Below, in pieces: positions 1-5,397 of a DNA stretch of 6,343 nt. Origin of the DNA: Pseudomonadota bacterium (lineage in GTDB: Bacteria; Desulfobacterota; Syntrophia; Syntrophales; JADFWA01); NCBI GenBank assembly GCA_030596145.1, contig JAUVKS010000116.1, forward strand, positions 1 to 6,343. The letters run 5' to 3'. The position numbers were made by a program, and so were the translations under genes. Every line of letters starts with the position of its first letter. Position 1 is the stretch's first letter. Under the pieces are notes generated by a model. The model did no database searches, was not told where the DNA came from, and saw nothing but the letters and a program-made list of their open reading frames with translations.

Positions 1-5
1 TTTAA

Positions 6-1127
6 ATGGACGAAGTTAAAATCACAATTATAGGCGCTGGTGTAGTAGGGTTGGCTATAGCAGCAGAGCTATCCCTGGAACATGAAGATATCGTTGTACT
101 TGAAAAGCATGAAAAATTCGGGCAGGAAACAAGCAGTCGCAATAGCGAGATCATTCATTCTGGCATCTATTATCCTCCGAACTCGCTGAAAGCTAAATTG
201 TGTGTGGAGGGCGCAAGACTTATATATGAATATTGTGAGGCGCATTCCATCCCATATTCTAAATTGGGAAAATTAATAATAGCTACTAATGAATCCGAAT
301 TAACAAACTTGAAGGAGCTTTATAACACGGGAATACAGAATGGCGCGAAAGGACTAAGGCTTATTGAAAAAGATGAAATAAACAAAATGGAGCCAAATGT
401 TAATGCAGTAGCTGCTCTTTACTCGCCAAGCACCGGCATTATCAACTCGCACTCCTTAATGTCACAACTATATAGATTTGCCAATGCCTTTGGGGTCTTG
501 TTTTCCTTTAACACCGAGGTTGATTTCATTGAAAGAAATAAAGATGGATATGTGATGGGTATAAAAAATAATGGTTATAAATTCTTTTCACCAATAGTTA
601 TAAATTCAGCCGGGCTTTTTGCAGATTATGTGGCTGGGCTGGTCGGTATTGATATTGACCGGACCGATTATAGGCTCAGCTACTGCAAGGGCTCATATTT
701 TTCTTATGCCGGGAAATCACCCATCAAAATGCTCGTTTACCCTGTGCCAGATAAAGACCTGACCGGGTTGGGCATTCATGCTACTTTGGATTTAGGTGGC
801 CGTCTTCGTTTTGGACCGGATACAGAGTATGTAGATGCTATAGACTATAGAATTGATGCCGGCAAAAGAGGTCTTTTTTATGAAACCGCGAAAAAATATA
901 TCGAAGGGTTGGACAAGGAAGCTCTTAACCCGGATATGGCAGGGATTCGTTCCAAGATCAAAGGAGATGGCATAAAGGATTTTGTCATAAAACACGAAGT
1001 TGATAAAGGGATGGAAGGATTTATAAACTTAATAGGAATTGAATCTCCCGGGCTTACAGCATCGCTTTCTATAGCAAAGCATGTAAAGAACATAGTAGAT
1101 AGAGAAATTAGAACTTTGAGTCATTGA
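6..1127 (+). CDS. lhgO: FAD-dependent oxidoreductase, L-2-hydroxyglutarate oxidase (LhgO) family
   Basis: The 373-residue protein is a DAO-fold flavoenzyme. Residues 5-33 form a Rossmann dinucleotide-binding unit with GxGxxG (G10, G12, G15) and an acidic residue (E33) closing the second strand, as expected for FAD. The stretch SRNSEIIHSGIYYPPNSLKA (about 44-63), GGRLRFGPD (264-272) and GIESPGLTAS (344-353) are typical of LhgO-like enzymes, which oxidise L-2-hydroxyglutarate to 2-oxoglutarate and pass electrons to the membrane quinone pool or another acceptor. E. coli LhgO is about 420 residues, so this is a shorter member. No signal peptide or membrane segment is visible. An in-frame TAA lies immediately before the ATG, so this is the earliest possible start; the window begins too close to judge the ribosome site or an upstream operon. 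The family is clear, but the exact substrate is inferred; glycerol-3-phosphate or another 2-hydroxy acid is possible. Confidence 0.88.
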   Translation: MDEVKITIIGAGVVGLAIAAELSLEHEDIVVLEKHEKFGQETSSRNSEIIHSGIYYPPNSLKAKLCVEGARLIYEYCEAHSIPYSKLGKLIIATNESELTNLKELYNTGIQNGAKGLRLIEKDEINKMEPNVNAVAALYSPSTGIINSHSLMSQLYRFANAFGVLFSFNTEVDFIERNKDGYVMGIKNNGYKFFSPIVINSAGLFADYVAGLVGIDIDRTDYRLSYCKGSYFSYAGKSPIKMLVYPVPDKDLTGLGIHATLDLGGRLRFGPDTEYVDAIDYRIDAGKRGLFYETAKKYIEGLDKEALNPDMAGIRSKIKGDGIKDFVIKHEVDKGMEGFINLIGIESPGLTASLSIAKHVKNIVDREIRTLSH

Positions 1128-1213
1128 CAATAAAAAGTAATTCTTACAGACCAGCTTAATAGCTATCTTGTCCAAGCCGACCAAATGAACCAGACACACC
1201 CGACCGAGATGTA

Positions 1214-1236
1214 GGGTGGCATTTCACATGCCACCC
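1214..1236. repeat. perfect 9-bp inverted repeat (hairpin), possible bidirectional terminator or repeat remnant
   Basis: GGGTGGCAT (1214-1222) and ATGCCACCC (1228-1236) are exact reverse complements around a 5-nt loop. It sits between two convergent genes, where a two-way terminator would be expected, but neither flank has a run of T, so intrinsic termination is doubtful. The GTAGGGTGGC start, and a second GGTGGGCAATG segment at about 1251-1261, resemble the palindromic GTAGGGTGGGC-type repeats common between bacterial genes; that link is an inference from memory. Confidence 0.6.
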
Positions 1237-1268
1237 ATAATAAGAAAGTTGGTGGGCAATGTCCATCC

Positions 1269-1304
1269 TGAACCCTTGAACTCTGAACCCTGAACTCGGA
1301 ACTT
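1269..1304. repeat. degenerate 7-8 bp tandem repeat, unit TGAACYC
   Basis: Five consecutive units can be read: TGAACCCT, TGAACTC, TGAACCC, TGAACTC and GGAACTT. The array ends 4 bp from the stop codon of the minus-strand GMP-synthase-like gene. It is a short low-complexity intergenic array with no coding frame; its role is unknown. Confidence 0.6.
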
Positions 1305-1308
1305 TCAG

Positions 1309-2274
1309 CTAAATAGCCTCTATGGTTGATGGCGGTTTTTTTGTTATATTGTAGGTAACGCTTACAACTCTCTCGACTTCCGTCGTTATTCTTTCGGCCA
1401 ATTTCTCCAGGGTTTCATAAGGGAGTCTCGTCGGTGATCCCGTTACTGCATCTTCGCTGTCCCAGCACCTTACCTCTATTTGAAAACCGAAATCCCTTTT
1501 CCCCTCTCTCAGTCCCGTTACTTTATCCTCGTGGAGAATTGCGAGGTACTGAAATGCTCCTGTACCGGATAATTCCTCTTCAACAATTGTCGTTGCTTTT
1601 CTTACAGTCTCCACCCTTTCCGGTGTAACTTCCCCGATCACTCTTGCCGCCAGGGCGGGGCCTGGGAAGGGAGGTCTTTCGTATATCTCTTCCGGCAGCC
1701 CGGCAGCTTTCCCGATTTCTCTTATTGCCGGTTTTCTCAACTGAATCAAGGGTTCGATCACCTTGTATCCATACACTTCTTCCGGGTTGATTCCGAGCTG
1801 CTCCAGGACGTTGTGCTGTCTTTTCACACCCGCGACGGTTTCTTCTACGTCCGTATAGTTCGTTCCCTGAAGAAGACATTTCGCGCCGCTTTCTCTGGCA
1901 AGCCGGCCAAAGACATCTTTGTAAAATGCCTGAGTGATTGCTTCTCTTTTTTCTTCCGGGTCAGTTAATCCCTTCAACGCACCGAAGAACTGATTTTGGG
2001 CATCGATCAATTCCACGGGAACTCCCAGTTCCTTGAACCATGAAACAATCTGCCGAGGTTCATCCTGCCTCATCAGGCCGGTGTCTATGAAGTACGATTT
2101 GAGCCGGTTTCCCAGCGCCTTGTGAGCCAGCATGGTAACAACCGAGGAATCGACACCGCCGGACAATGCGTTGACGGCTATACCATCTTCCGCAATGGAG
2201 GAAATTTCATCAACCTTTTGTTCGATAAATTTTCCAACATCCAGATCTCTCATTGCTATCTCTTGAATTTTCAT
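1309..2274 (-). CDS. guaAB: stand-alone GMP synthase subunit B-like ATP-pyrophosphatase
   Basis: The 321-residue protein matches the C-terminal half of GMP synthetase: the ATP-pyrophosphatase domain with P-loop SGGVDSS (38-44), LQGTNYTDVEE (135-145), PPFPGPALAARVIGEV (201-216) and a C-terminal dimerisation/XMP-binding domain ending KPPSTIE (313-319). In the family this domain adenylates XMP and aminates it to GMP with ammonia supplied by a glutaminase. The glutaminase domain, usually fused at the N-terminus in bacteria, is absent and no separate copy lies in the window, an arrangement best known from archaea. Several near-invariant motifs differ from what I recall of canonical enzymes: RQHNV (152-156) for SHHNV, GPALA for GPGLA, and a terminal STIEAI for ATIEWE. 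It may therefore be a paralogue acting on another substrate. The start has AAGGG 7 nt upstream, and the HNH gene ends 25 bp before it, suggesting one transcript. Family certain; GMP synthesis only probable. Confidence 0.85.
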   Translation of the reverse strand: MKIQEIAMRDLDVGKFIEQKVDEISSIAEDGIAVNALSGGVDSSVVTMLAHKALGNRLKSYFIDTGLMRQDEPRQIVSWFKELGVPVELIDAQNQFFGALKGLTDPEEKREAITQAFYKDVFGRLARESGAKCLLQGTNYTDVEETVAGVKRQHNVLEQLGINPEEVYGYKVIEPLIQLRKPAIREIGKAAGLPEEIYERPPFPGPALAARVIGEVTPERVETVRKATTIVEEELSGTGAFQYLAILHEDKVTGLREGKRDFGFQIEVRCWDSEDAVTGSPTRLPYETLEKLAERITTEVERVVSVTYNITKKPPSTIEAI

Positions 2275-2281
2275 TACATCA

Positions 2282-2286
2282 CCCTT
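2282..2286 (-). promoter_or_regulatory. ribosome binding site of the GMP-synthase-like gene
   Basis: On the minus strand AAGGG lies 7 nt before the ATG at 2274, inside the 25-bp gap after the HNH gene. It supports that start and suggests translation from a shared transcript. Confidence 0.6.
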
Positions 2287-2299
2287 ATCCTTGATTTCA

Positions 2300-2773
2300 T
2301 TATTTCTTCGCTTTTTTCTTCAGTGCTTTCTGTAATTTCTCACCCAAAATTCCCGTACTGGAAGCTGTTTTGTTCGAATCATTACCATGTTCGTAAACTA
2401 CGTTGCTTCCTTTTCCACCAGAAGCCCCATCAAAATAGTCCCCCAGAAGCTCCCGGCTGTGGATGTTATCGTGGCAATAAATGCAGAGATTTTCCCAATT
2501 ACTCCCATCAGGTGGGTTATAATGATGATTGCCGTCCTTGTGGTGTATAGTTAAAAGATGTCTGTTGGAATGATCGAACTCCCTGCCGCAATGCGCACAT
2601 ATCAAACCATGGATGGCCAGTGAGCGTTCCCTGTAATCTTCCCCGGCGGGCTTTTGCGTCTCCTTCTTCATTTCCCGAACAACATCTTCAACCGGCCTTG
2701 AACTTTTTGTCTTTTCCGTAATAACGGTTGACCGAACACGTCCTCCCTTACTACTGAAGGTAAACTTGGCCAA
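2300..2773 (-). CDS. yajD: HNH endonuclease, YajD-like
   Basis: This 157-residue protein carries a complete HNH nuclease core. C59-x2-C62 and C97-x2-C100 form the expected zinc-binding pairs, HHKDGNH (77-83) is the first catalytic segment, and N92/N95 with H101 and H105 supply the rest of the beta-beta-alpha metal site. Such domains hydrolyse phosphodiester bonds in DNA with a divalent metal. YajD of E. coli is about 115 residues; this one is longer because of a basic N-terminus (about 1-45) and a Gly/Ser/Asn-rich tail ending in a lysine cluster, both possibly nucleic-acid binding. The start is TTG with AAAGGGG 10 nt upstream; an in-frame TAA two codons before it excludes a longer protein. 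It lies 73 bp after the sigma-54 activator gene and 25 bp before the GMP-synthase-like gene, on the same strand. The biological role of YajD-type proteins is not established, and no cognate methylase or restriction partner is present here. Confidence 0.85.
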   Translation of the reverse strand: MAKFTFSSKGGRVRSTVITEKTKSSRPVEDVVREMKKETQKPAGEDYRERSLAIHGLICAHCGREFDHSNRHLLTIHHKDGNHHYNPPDGSNWENLCIYCHDNIHSRELLGDYFDGASGGKGSNVVYEHGNDSNKTASSTGILGEKLQKALKKKAKK

Positions 2774-2783
2774 AATTTATGTT

Positions 2784-2790
2784 CCCCTTT
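2784..2790 (-). promoter_or_regulatory. ribosome binding site supporting a TTG start of the HNH gene
   Basis: AAAGGGG on the minus strand lies 10 nt before the TTG at 2773. No ATG is available nearby in frame, and a TAA sits two codons upstream, so this site decides the start. The same AAAGGGG sequence precedes the nuoE-like gene. Confidence 0.5.
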
Positions 2791-2846
2791 CCAAGAAGTA
2801 AAGAGCCCTTTGTTTAATTACGATAGTTCTTCCCCCAATACACTCA

Positions 2847-4370
2847 TTAACGGTACTGACGATAATCGATGCCATATTTCTTTGTTTTATAGCCAAACTT
2901 TCTCTCGGTTGTTTCAAGCAGTTCCGCTGCCTTGGCCATATTGCCACGGGTATTCCTCAGAGCATCAATGATTATCTCCCTCTCCAGATTTCCGACGTGG
3001 GCTTCAAGTGACCGGCCGGAGGTAACCTCGGATCCTTCCCAGGTCTGAAGCGTTGGGGGGAGGTGGTAGCTCTGGATAACCTTCCCATCGCAGAGAAGAA
3101 CTGCTCTCTCGATACTGTTTTCCAGCTCACGCACATTTCCAGGCCAGTGATACTGCATCAGCATATCGATGGTGGAGGAAGAGAGGCGCAGGATATCTTT
3201 TCTGTGTTCCTTTGCATATTTTTCCAGAAAATGATCGGCCAGAAGGAGAATATCTGTCTTACGCTCTTTCAAGGGGGGAATATAAATGGGAAAAACATTC
3301 AAACGATAGTAAAGATCTTCCCTGAAGGTTTCTTCTTCGACAGCCTCCTCTAAATTTTTATTAGTAGCGGCAATAATCCTCACGTCGGCCTTTATAGTCT
3401 TAAGGCCGCCCACCCTTTCAAATTCCTTTTCCTGCAGTACCCTCAAAAGCTTTATCTGAACATCGCTTCCAACAACCCCGATCTCATCCAAGAAGATGGT
3501 GCCCTTATGAGCAAGTTCAAACTTTCCCTGCTTTTGTTTGATTGCACCGGTGAAGGCCCCTTTCTCATGACCAAAAAGCTCAGACTCAATGAGGTTTGCC
3601 GGTATAGCGGCACAGTTAATCTTGACAAAGGGTTTTCCTGCCCTCAAACTGTTATAGTGAACGGCATTGGCCACCAGTTCTTTTCCCGTTCCACTCTCGC
3701 CCCGGATTAAAACAGTTGTGTTGCCTTGAGAAACCTGGGTTATCATCTGGAAGACTTCACGCATCTTGTTGCTGTTACCGATAATATTGGTAATGTTATA
3801 TTTCTCGGATAACTCCCCCCTGAGACGCCGATTCTCTTCCATCAGTTGTTCTTTTTCAAGATTGATCCTCTCAAGGTTAACCACCTGCTGTGCTATCATG
3901 ATACCGATAACAGTGAGAAATTTTTCTCCATCTTCCAGAAAATACGCCTTATCAAAGGGGCGATCAACGCTCAAGGCACCAATAACCTGTTGTTTGTTTT
4001 TAATGGGCACACAGAAAAAGGAAAGCTCTCCCTTAATACTTTGCTTTCTGGAAACCGTGCGATTGAGAAAGAGTGGCTCCTCGCTTATTTTGGGTACAAC
4101 TATCGCCTTTCCCGTCTGGATGACCTTGCCGGTAATGCCCTCACCGGGTTTATATTTACCCCTCCTAATAGCGGCCTTCGAAAGACCGTGAGCAACCTCG
4201 ACGCTGATCTCATTACGACGCGGGTTCAATATCGTAACCGTTCCCCGCATCATAGACATCTTACTGGCCAGGATATCCAGTACGCTGTACAGGGATTTTT
4301 TGAGGTCAAGGGATGCGTTCAGAGTTCTCGCAATTTCATAAAGACAGGTCAATTCCTCGATTTTATTCAT
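2847..4370 (-). CDS. sigma-54-dependent transcriptional activator, NifA-like (GAF-AAA+-Fis)
   Basis: This 507-residue bacterial enhancer-binding protein has three parts. Residues about 5-165 form a GAF sensor domain, followed by a short coiled coil (about 166-190). The AAA+ sigma-54 contact domain (about 195-425) is complete: Walker A GESGTGKE (224-231), the sigma-54-contacting GAFTGA loop (271-276), Walker B GTIFLDEIG (290-298), arginine-finger region FREDLYYRLNV (349-359) and WPGNVREL (409-416). A Fis-type helix-turn-helix ends the protein (about 461-507). Such proteins bind upstream enhancers and use ATP to open promoters held by sigma-54 RNA polymerase. There is no phosphoreceiver domain, so control is by a ligand or partner on GAF, not by a histidine kinase. 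The ATG has AGAAGG 6 nt upstream and an in-frame TAA a few codons before it. The gene diverges from a nuoEF-like operon carrying a good sigma-54 promoter, making that operon its likely target. The helix-turn-helix has LLETTER where LLGxTER is usual. Confidence 0.93.
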   Translation of the reverse strand: MNKIEELTCLYEIARTLNASLDLKKSLYSVLDILASKMSMMRGTVTILNPRRNEISVEVAHGLSKAAIRRGKYKPGEGITGKVIQTGKAIVVPKISEEPLFLNRTVSRKQSIKGELSFFCVPIKNKQQVIGALSVDRPFDKAYFLEDGEKFLTVIGIMIAQQVVNLERINLEKEQLMEENRRLRGELSEKYNITNIIGNSNKMREVFQMITQVSQGNTTVLIRGESGTGKELVANAVHYNSLRAGKPFVKINCAAIPANLIESELFGHEKGAFTGAIKQKQGKFELAHKGTIFLDEIGVVGSDVQIKLLRVLQEKEFERVGGLKTIKADVRIIAATNKNLEEAVEEETFREDLYYRLNVFPIYIPPLKERKTDILLLADHFLEKYAKEHRKDILRLSSSTIDMLMQYHWPGNVRELENSIERAVLLCDGKVIQSYHLPPTLQTWEGSEVTSGRSLEAHVGNLEREIIIDALRNTRGNMAKAAELLETTERKFGYKTKKYGIDYRQYR

Positions 4371-4376
4371 TTCATG

Positions 4377-4382
4377 CCTTCT
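4377..4382 (-). promoter_or_regulatory. ribosome binding site of the sigma-54 activator gene
   Basis: AGAAGG on the minus strand ends 6 nt before the ATG at 4370. An in-frame TAA about nine codons upstream, with no start codon between, supports this start. Confidence 0.6.
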
Positions 4383-4595
4383 TCCAAATACTTATCCCTC
4401 AACGCAGATTACAGGGGCAAAGAAAAGGGATTTGGGGTCTTGATTTTTGAACTTGAGTTTTTGCCAAAATTTATGTATTCATCTCCAAAGAAATAAACTT
4501 ATTTTACTTTCTACTGCAAAAGACCGAATTTGTAAACAGACTTTTAAAGATCCTCTTTTTCCGCACAGAATTGCTACAAATCTGTCATTTTATAC

Positions 4596-4642
4596 GTGGG
4601 AAAAATACAATTGTGTCTTGTTTTTCGAGTAAATTATCCCAC
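4596..4642. promoter_or_regulatory. candidate enhancer sites (GTGGGA / TCCCAC inverted pair)
   Basis: GTGGGA (4596-4601) and TCCCAC (4637-4642) are inverted copies 41 bp apart, about four helical turns, lying roughly 40-90 bp upstream of the -24 element, where enhancer-binding proteins usually bind. Matching bases continue imperfectly inward. A second short inverted pair, ACAGA/TCTGT (4565-4585), lies just upstream. Assignment to the adjacent activator is inference from position only. Confidence 0.25.
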
Positions 4643-4660
4643 TGATTATGTAAGAAGCAA
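4633..4660 (-). promoter_or_regulatory. candidate sigma-70-type promoter for the activator gene
   Basis: On the minus strand TTGCTT (4660-4655) and GATAAT (4638-4633) are 16 bp apart, and TGG precedes the hexamer, giving an extended -10 (TGGGATAAT). It would leave a leader of about 250 nt before the activator. Its -35 lies within the TATGTAA/TTACATA inverted repeat, so binding there could repress the activator's own gene. A match of this quality can occur by chance in A+T-rich DNA. Confidence 0.35.
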
Positions 4661-4680
4661 ATGTTTCAAATGGTTACATA
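4647..4680. promoter_or_regulatory. perfect 7-bp inverted repeat beside the sigma-54 promoter, candidate operator
   Basis: TATGTAA (4647-4653) and TTACATA (4674-4680) are exact reverse complements separated by 20 bp. The spacer holds two direct copies of CAAATG (4658-4663 and 4667-4672). The right arm ends 2 bp before the -24 element, too close for a looping enhancer of this promoter, but well placed for a repressor or a second regulator. Confidence 0.4.
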
Positions 4681-4682
4681 GG

Positions 4683-4698
4683 TGGCATGGTATTGGCA
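4683..4698 (+). promoter_or_regulatory. sigma-54 (-24/-12) promoter of the nuoEF-like operon
   Basis: The sequence TGGCATGGTATTGGCA matches the TGGCACG-N4-TTGCW consensus at ten of twelve defined positions, with the invariant GG (4684-4685) and GC (4696-4697) exactly 10 bp apart. It points towards the nuoE-like gene; transcription should begin near 4709 and give a leader of about 185 nt. A sigma-54 activator gene lies divergently upstream, which strongly supports the call. Confidence 0.8.
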
Positions 4699-4719
4699 TG
4701 TTTTTATCTTTTGGTGTTG

Positions 4720-4742
4720 AATTCCATGCTGGTTCTGGAATT
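4720..4742 (+). other. 5'-leader hairpin downstream of the sigma-54 promoter
   Basis: AATTCCA (4720-4726) and TGGAATT (4736-4742) form a perfect 7-bp stem with a 9-nt loop, starting about 11 nt after the predicted transcription start. No T-tract follows directly, so it is not a simple terminator. It could stabilise the mRNA 5' end or be a protein-binding palindrome in DNA. Confidence 0.45.
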
Positions 4743-4794
4743 GTTTTAGTGTTTGAACTTCCGTTTAGCGTGTGATAAGAGGCGGAATCTTGTT

Positions 4795-4878
4795 ATGGCA
4801 CTCCAATTTCCTTTCACTTGCTCCTTTGGGGTGTCTGGGAGGGGTAGAGTATTGTGGTTTTGTGAAAAGTGTATGTAG
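4795..4878 (+). CDS. putative 27-residue CxxC leader peptide / mini-ORF
   Basis: An ATG at 4795 opens a 27-codon frame beginning MALQFPFTCSFGVSG and ending WFCEKCM before a TAG. It has three cysteines (9, 23, 26), the last two in a CxxC pair near the end. The GAGG at 4779-4782 is 12 nt upstream, so the ribosome site is mediocre. The TAG touches the AAAGGGG Shine-Dalgarno of the nuoE-like gene and the two frames are in phase, with only five codons between TAG and ATG. This layout suggests translational coupling or a regulatory leader peptide. I recognise no family; it may equally be non-coding leader RNA that is open by chance. Confidence 0.3.
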   Translation: MALQFPFTCSFGVSGRGRVLWFCEKCM

Positions 4879-4885
4879 AAAGGGG
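4879..4885 (+). promoter_or_regulatory. ribosome binding site of the nuoE-like gene
   Basis: AAAGGGG lies 8 nt before the ATG at 4894 and directly after the TAG of the mini-ORF, so ribosomes finishing the mini-ORF would cover this site. Confidence 0.7.
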
Positions 4886-4893
4886 CTCAGAAA

Positions 4894-5397
4894 ATGGAAA
4901 GCAATTACGAAAAAGTGGCTGCGATAGTTGATAGATACGGCGGCAACCGTGATGGCCTTATCTCGATACTCCAGGACATACAAACGGAATATCGTTACCT
5001 GCCGGAGGATGCGATCAGGAATGTGGCAGAGATTCTGGATATGCCGCCTATTCAGGTCTTTGGTGTTGCTACATTTTTCAAGGCATTCAGTCTTGAACCA
5101 AAAGGGGAACACATAGTCACCGTTTGTTTCGGTACTGCCTGCCACGTACGAGGCGCGCCCGCTGTGCTCGACGAAATCGAGAGACAACTGGGTATCAAGG
5201 ATGGTGAAACGACTGAGGATATGCAGTTTACTCTGGAAACCGTCAACTGTCTCGGGGCATGCGCTTTGGGACCTATTATCGTTGTTGACGGCAAATATCA
5301 CGGGCAGATGAGTCCTGGAAAGGTCAAATCAATTCTTAAGAAATATACGAAGGCTCCGAGAGGTAAGATACATGAAAAAACTGAAGTCACCAATTGA
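4894..5397 (+). CDS. nuoE: NuoE/HndA-like [2Fe-2S] subunit of an NAD(H)-linked oxidoreductase
   Basis: This 167-residue protein has the two-part build of the 24-kDa complex I subunit family (NuoE, HndA, HoxE). A helical N-terminal domain (about 1-70) contains ILQDIQTEYRYLPEDAI and GVATFFKAFS. A thioredoxin-like domain follows, with cysteines C78, C83, C119 and C123 in the C-x4-C and C-x3-C pattern that binds one [2Fe-2S] cluster. The protein is cytoplasmic, with no signal peptide or membrane segment. In such complexes it works beside the FMN/NADH subunit, whose gene overlaps its 3' end by 26 nt here, so stoichiometric coupled translation is likely. The start has a strong AAAGGGG site, and an in-frame TAG lies six codons upstream. 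Expression probably depends on the sigma-54 promoter at 4683. It is more likely part of a soluble hydrogenase or formate dehydrogenase than of full complex I, judging by the partner's architecture. Confidence 0.93.
   Translation: MESNYEKVAAIVDRYGGNRDGLISILQDIQTEYRYLPEDAIRNVAEILDMPPIQVFGVATFFKAFSLEPKGEHIVTVCFGTACHVRGAPAVLDEIERQLGIKDGETTEDMQFTLETVNCLGACALGPIIVVDGKYHGQMSPGKVKSILKKYTKAPRGKIHEKTEVTN

Larger units (their letters stand above)
1128..1308. other. convergent intergenic region with hairpin and short tandem repeats
   Basis: This gap lies between the 3' ends of the oxidase gene and the GMP-synthase-like gene, which converge on it. I see no coding potential. It holds a perfect 9-bp hairpin (1214-1236) and a degenerate 7-mer tandem repeat (1269-1304), listed separately. 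Neither strand shows a classical GC-stem plus T-tract terminator. Confidence 0.6.
4371..4893. other. divergent control region between the sigma-54 activator and the nuoEF-like operon
   Basis: This 523-bp region is A+T-rich between about 4480 and 4680. It contains the activator's ribosome site and 5' leader, a possible sigma-70 promoter for the activator, two inverted repeats, a sigma-54 promoter, a 5'-UTR hairpin and a 27-codon mini-ORF, all entered separately. The 4371-4500 leader on the minus strand includes ACATAAATTTTGGC (4476-4463), shared exactly with the start of the HNH gene. I see no full-size gene here. Confidence 0.7.

Noticed and set aside
1214..1236. Hairpin as a standard rho-independent terminator
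   Set aside because: No T-tract follows on either strand, so it is kept only as a hairpin/repeat.
1580..1879. 99-codon minus-strand frame inside the GMP-synthase-like gene
   Set aside because: It is a shifted frame of the real gene, rich in Arg and Gly as expected from an off-frame reading, with no domain.
2122..2550. 142-codon plus-strand open frame
   Set aside because: It is antisense to the GMP-synthase-like P-loop region and the HNH core, both strongly supported on the other strand.
2774..2846. Terminator between the activator and HNH genes
   Set aside because: Only a 4-bp stem (AAAG/CTTT) is visible with no T-tract; read-through from the activator gene remains possible.
3846..4496. 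216-codon plus-strand open frame
   Set aside because: It lies antisense to the GAF half of the sigma-54 activator, whose motifs are complete; the translation has no recognisable domain.
4662..4678. TGT-N11-ACA as a NifA-type upstream activator site
   Set aside because: The NifA spacing is N10, and this site lies directly against the -24 element, too near to act by looping.
4765..5301. 178-codon minus-strand open frame over the leader and the nuoE-like gene
   Set aside because: It is antisense to a clear [2Fe-2S] protein gene and shows no family features.
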